Part shown: positions 10,336 to 22,483 of the stretch, one piece after another
Position numbering within the stretch: the first letter of the stretch is position 1
How the letters are laid out: each line of letters begins with the position of its first letter
From: Daldinia sp. FL1419
Taxonomy: Eukaryota > Ascomycota > Sordariomycetes > Xylariales > Hypoxylaceae
DNA length: 64,000 nucleotides
Assembly (NCBI GenBank): GCA_025201765.1
Contig: MU623360.1
Coordinates: 266,555-330,554, forward strand
Reading direction: 5' to 3'
Translations under genes and position numbers: made by a program
The notes under the pieces: model-generated
Databases searched by the model: none
The model's input: the letters and a program-made list of their open reading frames with translations, nothing else
Told to the model about the DNA's origin: nothing

Positions 10336-11793
10336 ATGGCACCGCACGCTTCTTCGGATAGATCACACGAGACGCCCGCGGCGAATGGTACGAGTACGAC
10401 CGCATCAACACATAACAGCTCCAATGGAACCGATGTAGTCCCAGTCATCGTTGTGGGAGCCGGCCCAGTTGGCCTCCTCGTTGCTCTTCGCCTGGCTATG
10501 AATCAGATTCACGCCATTGTCTTAGAGAAAGAGTCCTCACTCAGTCAACTACCACGTGCGATAGGATACCATGGGCCGGTACACGAAGTGTTTCACGAAA
10601 TAGGACTTTATGACCAAATCTCGACAGAGGGGATGCCCTCAGGGGGTTATGTATGGCGCAAACTCCCGACTGACGTTGTTGATGCGAATGGTACGGTGAT
10701 AGGAAAGGAACTAGGCGAGATTATAGGGGATAATGCGATGAGCAAGGCCGGCCCTGACGGAAAGTTTGAGAGAGGCCGTTATTCGATACAACTTGCCCAA
10801 TGCCGACTCGCGGAGATTTTCATGGAGAATGCGGTAAAAACAGGGTTCGTCAAAGTTTTCTGGGAGCATGAAGTCACAGGCTTGTCGCAAGATGAGAACG
10901 AAGTAGCAGTCACGGTTAAGACCGCACGAGAGGGGACCAAGGTCATCAAGGGGCAATATCTCGCAGCCTGCGACGGTGGGAAATCTACGGTTCGTAAGCT
11001 TCTCGGTATCCGTCTTTCAGGTCATTCCTGGCCAGAGCGCTTCGTGGCGACAGACGTACTGCGTACTGCACCGGTTGTCCCGGAGCTTTCTGTCCATTTT
11101 ACAGTTGACGAGACGTATTGGGGTATCGTGACGCCACTGGAGCATGTCGAGGCTGGAAAACAAGGTCTTTGGAGATATAGCATGGCGGTGCCAGCAAGAC
11201 CCAACGATGACCCAAACAGCGTCCCCTTGACAGACGAGCAGGTCCTTGAACCAGAATATGTCGATTCGCTCCTCTTACGCCAGATCGATGGGCCCAGGCC
11301 GAGCGATCATATTGTGGTGCGCAAGAGTCTCTATAAGATGCATCAGTTGCTCGCTAGCACGATGCACCGTGGGCGATGTTTTCTTGCGGGTGATTCGGCA
11401 CATATCAATAATCCCATCGGCGGGTTAGGCCTATGCACCGGTCTTCTAGACGGGGATGCATTAGCCCAGACCCTCCAGATTGCTTTTTCAACATCGTCTT
11501 CCGACCCGAACCTAGAACATCTCTTCAACCGCTATTCTGCCGAACGGAGATGGGTTTTCCAGAATGTTATTCACCCATTCAGTAGCGCTAACAAGACCCG
11601 TCTCCATGGCGCCAAACCGGAAGATATGGCGAGGGAGGACTGGTATTTTAGGGCTTTGGCTCGTGGAGACCCCAAGGAGCTCGAAGCTATCCATCGGCCA
11701 CTCTCTGCACAATGGAGGACAGACATGCGGAAATTTTGGCCTGGGGCGACGCCCGGTAAAGAGACAAAAACGACCAACGAGGTTGCTGCTTGA
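10336..11793 (+). CDS. FAD-dependent aromatic hydroxylase (PheA/TfdB-type monooxygenase)
   Basis: A 485-residue single-exon flavoprotein starting at ATG 10336. An N-terminal Ser/Thr-rich tail precedes the Rossmann motif VVGAGPVGLLVALRLA (residues 38-53). The second NAD(P)H/FAD contact motif is AACDGGKSTVRKLLG near residue 215, and the ribityl-binding GD motif is CFLAGDSAHINNPIGGLG near residue 352. This layout matches group A phenol and 2,4-dichlorophenol hydroxylases and 3-(3-hydroxyphenyl)propionate hydroxylases, which add a hydroxyl to a phenolic ring using NADPH and O2. It lacks the long C-terminal thioredoxin-like domain of true phenol 2-monooxygenases, so it resembles the short forms found in degradative and secondary-metabolite clusters. 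The neighbouring VOC protein would be a logical next enzyme. Confidence 0.88.
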   Translation: MAPHASSDRSHETPAANGTSTTASTHNSSNGTDVVPVIVVGAGPVGLLVALRLAMNQIHAIVLEKESSLSQLPRAIGYHGPVHEVFHEIGLYDQISTEGMPSGGYVWRKLPTDVVDANGTVIGKELGEIIGDNAMSKAGPDGKFERGRYSIQLAQCRLAEIFMENAVKTGFVKVFWEHEVTGLSQDENEVAVTVKTAREGTKVIKGQYLAACDGGKSTVRKLLGIRLSGHSWPERFVATDVLRTAPVVPELSVHFTVDETYWGIVTPLEHVEAGKQGLWRYSMAVPARPNDDPNSVPLTDEQVLEPEYVDSLLLRQIDGPRPSDHIVVRKSLYKMHQLLASTMHRGRCFLAGDSAHINNPIGGLGLCTGLLDGDALAQTLQIAFSTSSSDPNLEHLFNRYSAERRWVFQNVIHPFSSANKTRLHGAKPEDMAREDWYFRALARGDPKELEAIHRPLSAQWRTDMRKFWPGATPGKETKTTNEVAA

Positions 11794-11935
11794 AGGGCCG
11801 TCGGGTCAGGTTATTGAACATGCAAGACTACATGTAAGAAACAGTTTGTATATGAAGTATTGCGCTTTTGTCGCCCCTATGGTCAGTTTCTTTAGGATAG
11901 GCCTCGGGTAGAGCATACAAAGTAACTCGAAGCAC

Positions 11936-14900
11936 TCATCCGTCCCTTAGGCTGTATCGACTCGCCAGAAACTGTTTTAACTTAGTATGGATTCCCTCCG
12001 AGAATCTCGTGGCAATACCACCCCCGAACGCGAGCAAGCAGGTCTCTAGTGTTCGTATTGGGTCGTCTAATGCCACTGGCTCAGTACCTCCCCTCTGGTC
12101 CGTAATCGCCGGGATAAAGAGTTGGTTATTCGGCGATGAGTCCGAAGCTGTTGCTGAATTAGATCCGGCAACACTTGCTCCTACGCTGGAATAGAAATGG
12201 CGATACACTGCATCGTCGTCACCCCGTGACTCGACATCGATTAAAACGAGGGTGGATGAAGGCAGTTTCCACCTTGCCCCGTAAAAGACGCTTATCGCCC
12301 ATAGAGTGAGAGTGACGCGGTAGAGAGCGGCAGGCCACCATGGCGGTCGGATTTTCTTATCGAGTGTACGGAGGAGATAGAGGATCTGACCGATATGTAG
12401 AAGAGCTTCATCGGGATTGTGGATATACTGTTCGACATGGATAGAGGAGAGTAACCGAAGCCGAGAATCGCTCAGCCGCCTCCTAGCCAAGCTTTCAATG
12501 TCGGCAAAGCCCGTTACCGTGTTGAGATAAATGATGTGGTAAGTAATCAGGGTCGCTGTCATCAACGGGCTTCGAAACGGGTTATACGAAACTTCCGACT
12601 GTTCAACTTCACGGAGGCGAGAGCAGTACAGGCTAAACCAACGGTGCAGAAGTACCTGCATTTCCTCCATGCGAACGTCGGTAGACCTCTTAGTGACTGG
12701 AGAGAACAGGCGCGAATTTGGCCCCTCGCTAAAGCAACTGAGGACTTGACGAAAACTGTTGACAAGCGAATAAAGGGGATGTAGCAATAACCGAAACGCC
12801 GAAGGCGTCAGGCAACGACGCCTGTCCCCTGTAAGCTGATGGGTGAGAAACCACTCAAACAGCACCCGCAGAGATGGCTGCACTAGCGGTGCGTCTCTCA
12901 TCCCACGTTTCCACAAGTCAGTGTCACAGGCTAGATAAAGTTCTGCAGGACTAGGAAGGACTAAATTCAAGTCCGCTATCTGTATATGTGGCGTGCTATC
13001 CAGAAACAAACTGAGTTCTAGGTCAAGAATAACCCATGTATACGTAAGTCTAGGCAGTACGAATTAAAACAAAACTGTTAGCAGCTCCTTCGATAATATG
13101 CAAATAACGAAGTCGGAGGAGAAACGGGGAGTGACCCTACCTGATTAACCTTTCTCGTTCAAGCCAGGCTACGTGTCTTGAATCATCGTTAAGTTCTAGG
13201 GACTCTGTGTGGCTAACTTGAGCATCGAATAATCTACTATTTCGAACGATCTGATAATCATTAGATGACAAGCCATAGAGCGAATATAAAGCGGTAAAAT
13301 GGTAAAGTCAGAGGGGCAAGGGGCAAGGAATAAGAAAAACGTACTGCGATATATATACCACGCTGCCCGAGACCAATGTCCATCAGCCATTTATCGCCAC
13401 TCCATGCGGCTTGGGTAATGAATACTATTGCGCAATGCAACAACAGCGGCTGATGGCATACAGAAACATCCTTCTCAACAGTATCAAACAAGGAAATCCG
13501 ACAGACTTCCGTCAAGCCACCCGACAGGCGTCGCGCCTCGTTCGTGGGGTCTGAAATAGCCCCCTGCCCGATCATAAGCAGAATAAGGAGAGTAGATGAC
13601 GTATCGTTAGATCCATTCAATAGCGAATTCGCATCCAAGACGCCTCCAGGGACAAGAAGATAGAACGGTTCGAATATGCGCATGTACTCTCGAAGAAAAT
13701 GCTCCATAGTCGCGGAGGGCGGGAGGATAAGGAACCTGCGCGAGTTCCCGTCGGGAGACGGGGAAGGGTAACTAGCAGCAGTCGTAGCAGGGTCAAGCTG
13801 GTGAACTCTGAGGGCCTTTTGAAGAAGAGCTTGCGATATGGCGGCAAGCTTATCCCGTACGCTTTCGCGGAGCGATAAACTCGTGAGGGGTTCAAACGGA
13901 TTAGGGCTCGGATAGTCGAGCCCAAGCCATCCCCATAGCTTATCCAACTCTGGCATATGGCCGAGGCTCTCGAGGAGCACTCCAGCTGTCCTAGGGCACT
14001 TGGACATATCCTCGAACGGATTGCAGCGGAATGACGACCAGTAATTGTACGCTTGGGTGATAACTTGGTGTTCCACGGCATCTGTGTTATACTGCCACTG
14101 CAGGTCGTAGGCCTGTCGGTCTTCGTTCCATAAGCTAGCCGACCCGTCGGTTTGGAGCTCGGTAGGACTGTGCGATGTCAATCCTGTAGCGCAAACCGCG
14201 CCATACTGGCCTGGGCCAAGTGTTCCAGCGGGGTGTTCAGCTTGATCACTGTTTTGAGCTGCTATAAGAGCTTGGCCTGGACCAGCCCAATTTTGCATGT
14301 GCGACTCGATTACCAAGGACCCGGTACCTGCTGGCATAGCACCATTGACCATGCTCTGTTCAGGCACGTTGCCCATGAAAGTATCAAACCCACCGGTCAC
14401 TACAGATTCAATGATTGCCTCGTGGATATGCAACTGCTTTTCCGGGGACGAGTCGGAACTGGTTGCTGAATTTTCGGGCCCTGCACCATTTTCCGAAGAG
14501 CTTTGAGCATTGTTACTGGATCTAGCATGTCCTGCGTCCATGCTTCTAGAAGATCCAACATCGTGGTTACCTGTATTTGTCTCTGGTCCTGACGTCGAAT
14601 CCTGGCTAGCAACCGACAAGGACGCACGTACCGGTGGCTTTCTTGGCCGTCGATCGCATGGAATTTGCTTAACGCGACAACGATTGCAAGGCGTGTTAGA
14701 ATCGCATTTTGTCTTAGTTCTCGCACAATTGCGACAAGCCTCTTGTGTACGATGTCTCACACCCACCATAGGCTGGCTTGCGGGCTGTCCGTCAGCGGAA
14801 GTTTCACCGTGGACCGCCACATGTCTTTGAAGAACATCTCTAAAGAGAGAATTAATTATCGCTAGATGGGGAAAATGACGGGTTGGATAAGGGGGAAAAA

Positions 14901-15165
14901 AAGACACTTATATCTGACATACCTTCGGGAAAAGGATAAATGACAAATATTACATTTGAATCGTTTAATATTAGCGTCTGTAAGATGATGAAAGGGATGT
15001 TAGTCGGGTTAATACGGCGGAAAAAAGAAAATAAAAGAAAAAGAAAGGAAAGGAGAGGAAAGGCAAGTAAGACGCTAAAGCACAGGCTTGCTTACGGGTA
15101 GCTAAGTGGCGTTCGAGGTGTTCGTTCCTTTGAAATTCCTGACCGCAATAGGTACAAAATGCCAT
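11936..15165 (-). CDS. Transcription factor with two C2H2 fingers plus a Zn2Cys6 cluster
   Basis: Exons on the minus strand are 15165-15096, 14977-14923, 14839-13345, 13250-13141 and 13049-11936. All phases agree, giving 947 residues. Finger 1 (FCTYCGQEFQRNEHLERHLATH) is completed across intron 1. Finger 2 is split by intron 2 (FKCNICHLSFSRR, then DVLQRHVAVHG). Both have C-x2-C-x12-H-x3-H spacing. About 30 residues later a binuclear cluster follows, with CRNCARTKTKCDSNTPCNRC and a final Cys (C-x2-C-x6-C-x5-C-x2-C-x6-C), then a basic stretch RRPRKPP. The long remainder is Ser-rich, then carries the fungal-specific TF domain. This hybrid class exists in Pezizomycotina and often regulates nearby genes. 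Its position among catabolic genes makes it the likely pathway regulator. Confidence 0.9.
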
Positions 15166-16670
15166 CTCTCTCCCTCGATCGGTATATATAGGTACTGACA
15201 AGTCGTATGTTAGTTTCTAGGTAGGTACGTATTAACCAACGCCTACAATCTATGAGAGGTAGAATGATATAAGCCAAAAAGAAAACGCTATAAACCAACG
15301 GATAATCTTTTAGGTGATGTTGTCACACGAATTGAAGAAAGGCGCTTGCGTTTTGCAACCCGCTATACAGGGGAAGCATTGGGAACCAGGAACGCATAGG
15401 AGCACATAGAAGATGCATAGGATCCTCCGGTAAATCCGCGTAACCCACCTCGGCCTTTGTTACTAGACCCCGAAAGTACCGAAATGTCCAGCGCGTTTCT
15501 TGGTCTTGAGACCCCCCGCAAACCGCAAATCCGGGGTGCTTTTGGTTACTTTTGGGTAATAAACCTCCGGAACTCCTTTTGTTCTGTCAGATAACTATAT
15601 GTAGGTAGGTATATTATATACGGGTAGTTAGTCGGATCATTCTTTATGCTTTACTAATATATCAGTCAGAAATATCAATAATTACCTAGTCAAACTTGAA
15701 GATGATAATCTGACCAACATTTTTACATCCCAAAGAATACCAAAATGATCCCAACATATTTTCGGGGTTGGAACTGGTCACCCCCTGAAAGTATCACGTG
15801 GAGCCACGTGATGACTTACATACCAACGCGTCCGTGGGATTCCGCCTCCTTTTTTATCATAACATCTTCTAAGATGCCTATTAAAAATATTAAACCTTAT
15901 TCCGCTCGCCAAGAATAAGTTGGACCGTAATGTTTTTAAGTATGGGTTTCATCAGGTTCTCCTGTATCATTGCCATGTAGATTACGTATCACATGCGAAA
16001 GCTGCGCGAGCTTACTCTGAAAACAATTGGACGAGGTTCCAACCCGTGGCCCTTCTGTCTGTGTGGTTCTGTGCATATGCGTCTCATCGGACCCCCACCG
16101 GTCCGGTGGCACTTTCCCATGACATTAGTTTATACGGGTTTGACTTCCCTCGAAATGGCTTGGGTGAGCTCAGGTCTTTTTCACGGCTGTCCAAGCGGAT
16201 ATTAAATTGGAAATTCTAACAAGGCTGGAGCTATACCATAAGTGTACACGCGTACAGTGAAGCTACAAGCTACAAGCTACGGCAGTTGGTCGCGTAGATC
16301 CGGTCCACGATCCCGTCTAGGAGTGTAGATCCTTTAGAGAAATTGGGAATCCGGGGAAGCCAAGATTAGAAGATGAGACGGACTGTTACGACGTACTTCT
16401 AAATTACTTCCAACAAACATGCATTAAAGTCGCTCACCTTTATCTATGCCTCTTAAGTTCCGCCACATATTTTCTCATTCCAAGACTTTTCATTATCGAC
16501 CGGTAGGAAATAAGCATCGCGAATACCTACCACTATTCTATTCGGCACTATGCATTTCAGAACTCTTAAGGAGTTGGATACTACCGAAGGCACTGTGCTG
16601 CTATTTAGAGGTATATTGCCATCATATTTCCCCTAACGAGCAGGTATCTAACTCCGAACCGTAATAATAG
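15166..16670. promoter_or_regulatory. Long divergent promoter between the hybrid regulator and the MFS gene
   Basis: About 1.5 kb without a convincing gene. At 15793-15812 ATCACGTGG and CCACGTGAT form a perfect 9-bp inverted repeat with a 2-bp spacer and two CACGTG cores (bHLH-type sites). At 16095-16109 there is a perfect palindrome of CCACCGG and CCGGTGG around one T. A triple AGCTACA repeat lies near 16260-16280. Apparent ORFs at 15920-16219 and 15993-16205 lack coding character. Confidence 0.5.
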
Positions 16671-18540
16671 AGAACGAGGATGGCGAACAGCACCACGGCA
16701 ATAAAGACCTGATCCTTTTTCCACAACCATCTACGGATCCTAATGATCCACTCAGATGGCCGAGATGGCGCAAGAATATGGCCTACGCATGTGTTTGCGC
16801 CTTTGCGTGCACAAACAACATCAGTGGAACCGTTTACTCTGACGTCTTCGTTCTCATCTCTGAACACTTCAACGTATCCATCGACGAAGCCTCAGGTTTG
16901 ATTTCCTGGGTTATTCTTACCCTTGGTGTGTCGGTAAGTTGCTATCCCGCTACTTCAAAGGAGTAGCTCTACTTACACGCTGGTCTTAGAATTTTGTTTG
17001 GGTTCCCTCGGCCCTATACTTTGGAAAAAGACCCGTGTTCGTCTTAGCCTGCGCCATCACGTTTGCAGCAGCTATATGGGCAGCATCGACGGATAGCTTT
17101 GGCAGCTTACAAGCGGCGTGTGTAGTTGGTGCTTTCGGTGGGGGAGCCTCTGAAGCGCTTGGCGCGGCTATTATCAATGTGAGGCGTCCCCCTAACTGGC
17201 TAGAAGCGGAACCCTTGCTAAATTGCCTTGTAGGATATCTACTTCTTACACGAAAGAGGTAGTAAAATGGCATGGAATTTAATCATGCTTGCCTTTGGAA
17301 GCAGCTTGGGACCATTAATAGGGGGCTACCTTATCCAGAGTGCGTCCCAGTATCCCCCGTGCAAGTCGGCTAGATACTAACGACAGATGGTACAGGCAAA
17401 GGTCTGAAATGGGGCAAATGGCTCAGCGCCATCTTCCTAGGCGTCAATCTCCTGATGATCATCTTTTTCGTGCCAGAAACGAGATTCAACCGAACGCTGA
17501 ACCCACCAGATCCTCTCGGTCAAGCTGCACAGGTATCGGGGGCAGCAATAGATGCTGAAGCCAGCAGTGGTACGGACAAGTCTGGTCTCGCGCATCTTGA
17601 GAAGTCGGCTAGTAATACACCATCATCGCCATTCCCAACGGATCCAAACATACCGCGCAAGCCTTACTTAGCGCTACTCAATCCTTGGTCTGGAACCGCA
17701 CCTAATGAATCCTTCTTCGACTTGATGTTCCGACCGGTCCCCTTAATTGTCTACCCGGCTTGTCTCATGGCTACGTTTATCTGTAAGTTAAAAGGGACTG
17801 TGAAGTCTTATTGGGACGCTGCTGACCTTCAGAAAAGACTCTATTTGTCTCGCTCCAACTGTTATGGTTAACGTTCTGAGTGGGACTATTCTAATACCAC
17901 CACCGTACAATTTCACTGTGGGAAACGTAGGACTGATCAACGTTCCGGGCATGATTGGTCAAGCGACTGGTTTCTTAATCGGCGGTGTTCTTATTGACAG
18001 GTATTCTGCCTACCGTGCCCGCCGCAATGAAGGCATCTTTCTCCCTGAAGAACGACTGGCTCTCCTATTTATCCCTAGCGCTTTAGTTTTTGCGGGAACC
18101 GTCCTCTTTGGCTTCGCTGCGGAGAAGCAAATGCACTGGGCAGTCATCTTTGTTTCATATGGCCTAATGAGCGTCGGGCTCACAGGTGTTGCCAGTATCG
18201 CCATGGTATACGTCTGTGATAGCTACTTCCCCGTAGCTGCAGAGTGCTTAGAATTGATCAATGGGTTTAAAAATATTGTCGCATTCGGATTCATCAAAGG
18301 CACTGTGCCGTGGGTCGAGTCTCAAGGTTATGAGAAAGTGAGTTGATTACCCTGCAGCCCCTATTTCCCACGTCTCATACTAACAAGTCGCTTTTATAAT
18401 AGGCTTTTGGGACCATTGCGGGTATTTTTGCGGCTTTTGTTCTCTTAGCAATTGCATTAGTCTTCTGGGGACCCAAGATCCGCCATCACACTTCCACATA
18501 CTGGAGGTTGATTAGTTGGGAGAAGGCTCACATTCATTAA
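16671..18540 (+). CDS. MFS transporter (polyamine/drug:H+ antiporter-like), first exon not resolved
   Basis: Exons <16671-16933, 16990-17178, 17234-17339, 17387-17782, 17838-18337 and 18403-18540 fit in phase. The N-terminal tail has the DPNDPLRWPRWRKN motif that precedes TM1 in fungal DHA/HOL1-like transporters. TM segments follow (MAYACVCAFACTN, then SWVILTLGVSNFVWVPSALYFGKRPVF). A long acidic central loop is at about residues 190-250. The C-terminal six helices end in WRLISWEKAHIH. The 5' end is uncertain. The acceptor at 16670 requires an upstream exon ending in phase 1, which I could not identify. The gene is either longer to the left or has a damaged start. Its place in the cluster suggests uptake or export of the pathway substrate. 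Confidence 0.8.
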
Positions 18541-19228
18541 GCTTGTTGAACGTGGTAGCATACGTTATCACATGAAACGACTAACTACCTTGGATTCGTA
18601 TTTCTCCTTGGATCGGACTGTAGCATAGTTGATTATTAGCAGGCGAGTTTAATTTAGTTTACGGATTATAGGTTATCAGCACGGATCAGGATAGATTCAA
18701 AAGTTAGGATGGGTAGAGGAGCCTAACGGTAATGGGAGTCGGTCGTTACTCGGGACTACGACTAAGTAATATACAAGTTAGAAAAGTGAGGTTGAGTCAA
18801 GTGCGCCCTACATGGTATCATCACATCCTTCTGTCGACTTGTGCATCTATGTAATCTATTCACATACCTGCTTACAGCCTAGGCGGGTATTTCCTGGTGG
18901 GGATAGACCAAGGAATGCGCTATGTGAATCAGCATGCCAAGTCTCTATCATAGCAGAAAGTGGTCACGATGACGAATGGCCCAAACAACAATATTTATCG
19001 TCTCGGATATTATGTTATCTCACAAGTCAAACAGACAGGGTATTCTGAGGGGTACGGTACGGGTATTTTGTCGGAAGCGGGGAGCCGAGCTTGGCCTACC
19101 TGCCTATTATTAGTATCATACATCCCCCTCATGGTTATCTCGTATATCTGTCTTGGCCTTTTATAAGCATAACTGCAAGGCTGGATAGATCGTGACTATA
19201 GTTAAGCTCACGCCAAGAAATAACCACA
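18541..19228. other. Intergenic region
   Basis: No gene supported. It separates the MFS gene from the FAH-family gene and must hold the promoter of the latter. I see no TATA box strong enough to name. Confidence 0.5.
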
Positions 19229-20347
19229 ATGTCCTCGCCGGCGTTTACTAACTTGATTCGGTTCCTGGACGAGTCGTCCACTGAACGTTATGGAGATATT
19301 CCGAACGGCTCGTTGGATAATATCGTCGGCTTGAAAGTATCAATACTCGAAGGCGACATCTTTAGTCTACGACGGACAGAGAATACTGCTGTAGTACACA
19401 AGGTAAACAGCATACTAAAACCTCCACTTATGTCACTCTATGCTGTATAGGCGCCAGCTAATAATATTTACAATTTAAAGCTGCTATCCCCGGTTCCTTC
19501 CACGCCACTATTCATCTGCATAGGTTTAAACTACGCGGATCACGCAAAAGAATCCAATGTCTGTGGTGTTTATCACGTCTCCCGGGGTTCTGTCTAATAT
19601 ATTCTCAATATAGTTGGCAATCCCACCCAATCCGGTAATCTTTACAAAGCCATCGGGTACGTGGTACTTAACAGCTATAGCTATCCTCAATAGAATTTGT
19701 GTTGCTAATGCTATAATTCTCCGTGATAGATGCTTTAACAGGACCATACTCAGATGTTCCAGTTCCCCCGGAGGCGGAGCTCATGGATTATGAGGTCCGT
19801 GTTTACCTGTATCCATCAGAATATATTCTATGTCGTATTAACTAAAAGGAAATGACTTTAGGGAGAATTGTGTGTCATCATATCAAAGACTGGCAAAAAT
19901 ATTCCCGAAGAAAAGGCTCTCGATTACGTCCTAGGAGTTACAGCGGGGAATGATCTTTCTTCGCGCAAGTGGCAGCGGCCCCCTTACTCAGGAGGGCAAT
20001 TCACTTATGCCAAGTCATTCGACCATTTTGCTCCAATTGGCCCTACAATTCTTCATGGCTCCTTGGTAGCCTCGAGGTCCCCGTTTACGATCAAAACGAC
20101 AGTCAATGGCGAAGTTCGGCAAAATGGCAACACGAGTGATATGCTCTTCAGTATTGAGAAGGTTATTGCGCATGCGAGCAGAGGAACGACGCTGAGGCAG
20201 GGTACGATTATTATGACTGGAACACCGGCTGGGATAGCTGCTAAGTGGCCAGGAGAGCCTTGGCTAAAGGACGGCGACGTTGTTGAGGTCGATATTAGCG
20301 GGGTAGGCTCTTTGAAGAATAAGCTCGTGTTTGGGAAAGAATCGTGA
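19229..20347 (+). CDS. Fumarylacetoacetate hydrolase (FAH) family enzyme
   Basis: Exons 19229-19402, 19451-19558, 19614-19656, 19730-19794 and 19862-20347 join in phase to 291 residues. The short N-terminal part (residues 1-60) is followed by FICIGLNYADHAKESN, the canonical entry to the FAH fold. The metal-binding region follows: the PPEAELMDYEGELCVIISK stretch contains the E-x-E metal ligands, TAGNDLSSRKWQ lies nearby, and FAPIGPTI precedes the C-terminal GTPAGIAAKWPGEPWLKDGD motif. This family cleaves C-C bonds in acylpyruvates or isomerises and hydrates 2-oxo-hexenedioates, classic meta-cleavage steps. Together with the VOC protein and hydroxylase this supports an aromatic degradation route. 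Introns 2 and 4 use less common GTCTGT and GTCCGT donors. Confidence 0.88.
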
Positions 20348-20518
20348 TGAGGTGGTATGCATGATGGGGGCTGCTAACGCTGTGCCGTGGGGTTCCGGTA
20401 GTCCCAATATTGCTGTCCTACTTAAGTCCAATTATAAACTCACATCGCTCCTTGACATCAGTGCCAAAAAAGCTCCTAAGTGTCGCACAACCTCGATCTC
20501 ATACTTCGGTAAAACAGG

Positions 20519-21673
20519 ATGTCTACGTGTTATTGTTTCAAGGGAACAGCTGGTGGTCGTAAGATTCCCTATGTGAAATTTGGTAGAGCGATAAATACTT
20601 ACTCGACATCTATTGCAGCCGCCTACGAACCGAAAGGTTCCTTCTCGACCCTTGCTGGGCTGTCGATATACAGGTCAACGCCTCAGACCAAGGATCCCAA
20701 CTCCCGTCACGATACTATCTTATACTTACCAGATGGATTTGGTCTAGCTAAGCATAATCAGAGACTCGCCGATAAATATGCCCAATGTGGTGAGCGCCAA
20801 CGGCTAACACGCTTCGTTATTATATCTGAGTAGAATTGACGTGCGGCAGGTTACGAAACAGTAGTCGTGGACTACTTTGAAGGCGATGCGCTGCCCGACA
20901 CCTTCATGTTATATACTCCCGGGACGGACCTTGATACGTATGATAATCTTACTCCAGAGGTAGGTAGCTAAAGAAAATTATTCATAGTAAGCCGTCGACT
21001 TTTGCTAATGCAATTATCGTCCTATCTGAACAGCAAAAGGAGATTATTCGCAATATTGATGTGCCAAGTTGGCTAGGGCGACACCCTCCAGAACATATCT
21101 CCTCGCTCGTGGCTAAATTCTTTCCTGAGTTTTGCAGAACTGTCGAGGAAGGTAACCGGGGGTCTAAGGCGAGGGTCCATATACTAGGACATTGCTTTGG
21201 CGGTAAACATGCGTTCAAATTGGCGCAGCTTGACAACGAGAGCGTTGGGTCTGTACTTGTTTTCCACCCGGTGAGTGGCTAGTAGATATTCCTCCATGCC
21301 TTATAATGCCCTCTACCTTACTATATTACAGTCGTAACTGCTTGATGTATTTACGAAGCCCCTGTCTGCCTTCTGACCTCTATCCTGTTAAGAGTTAGTC
21401 TAACCGATTCTATAGTCGTTCCTCGAGCCCTCAGATATGAAGGGTCTCAAGAAGCCGGTCCTAGTAGGCTGCGCAGAGACAGATGTGTTCGCGCCAGACC
21501 TGACACAGACGATGTTGAATCGTCTCCCGGGATGTGGGGTGCCATGGAAGTTCTTTGTTTACGGAGGAACGCAGCACGGATTCGCGACCAGACCAGACTT
21601 GGGGAACGAACTGACGGCCAAGATGTTTCAACAAGCATTTGATGATGGATTGCAATGGCTCAGGATGAATTAG
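20519..21673 (+). CDS. Dienelactone-hydrolase-like alpha/beta hydrolase
   Basis: Exons 20519-20558, 20619-20789, 20850-20959, 21034-21270 and 21416-21673 are all in phase and give 271 residues. It starts MSTCYCFKGTAGG, the usual Cys-rich N-terminus of fungal DLH-like proteins. The nucleophile elbow is LGHCFGGKHA (Cys, near residue 140), the acidic residue lies in GCAETDVFAPDL and the His in GGTQHGFATRPD, giving the Cys-Asp-His triad of dienelactone hydrolases. These enzymes open lactones formed after ring cleavage; fungal paralogues are often of unknown specificity. It follows the FAH gene by 171 bp on the same strand and fits as a later step of the same pathway. Confidence 0.88.
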
Positions 21674-22483
21674 ACATATCATTCTATAATGAGTCTGTCT
21701 ACATAAAATAGATGGCCTGTATAGGTAGTAAGCACGTATATGTGGTTGGAATAGAATTTATTCTGTCAATTACTTAAATCATAGGTATTAAGAAATCCAT
21801 CACAGACTACGAGGTACGTACGGATGACGCAGTATCGTAAATCAAGTAAATACCAGGTAGCAACATGATATTGCAAGGATGAAAAATATAATATCACCAG
21901 TAAAGGAATTCATGTAATCTTCTAACCTAGGTAGTTGAAAATATATACGATATTTACTCGCAGTTTCAGGGGGGATCCAGTTTAACGAGCGGACCTGTAC
22001 GCTTACGCATCTTTCTCCTGGTTCAACCAGAAGGGCTACTACCTCCAGCGTATTCCCGTTCCAGACCCCATGCACATCACTACGTATTCACTACGTACCT
22101 AGGTAGTCATCAGTGTAGGTAGTGAGATTGCTCTGATGCTCTGCGTAAATTATGGAGCCTCGGCGGAGCGGTATAACCGGGTCTTGTGCCCCCGTTTCGG
22201 CTTCATTCGCCTTTCCGATGGGGTTCCGTATTACCGGACACTCGGGTGAGCTTCTGAGCGCCGGCGTGGATCCATTGGTAATCATGAAGCCTCGTCGGGA
22301 TGGTGTCGGGCTCCTCGCGCTTTGCAAGTGCCGTTTCAAAGGCCAGAGGGTTGCAAGCCGGTGGTGAAAAGAATCCGCACAAATGGAGGACATGTCTCGT
22401 TCAGATTTGCATGCCATAGACCACAGCATCTTCACCATCTACAGCTACTCTGCAACCTTGATCAAAATCCGAAACACGACACC
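21674..22483. promoter_or_regulatory. Promoter region of the SDR gene
   Basis: No gene. TACCTAGGTAGTC near 22086-22110 is one more copy of the dispersed motif. From 22150 to 22370 the sequence becomes rich in CGG/CCG, including CCGGTGG at 22358-22364, the same heptamer found upstream of the VOC and MFS genes. Confidence 0.4.

Noticed and set aside
15920..16219. 99-codon ORF in the regulator/MFS intergenic region
   Set aside because: It needs a TTG start, shows no domain and overlaps palindromic promoter elements; the overlapping 70-codon ATG ORF at 15993 is no better.
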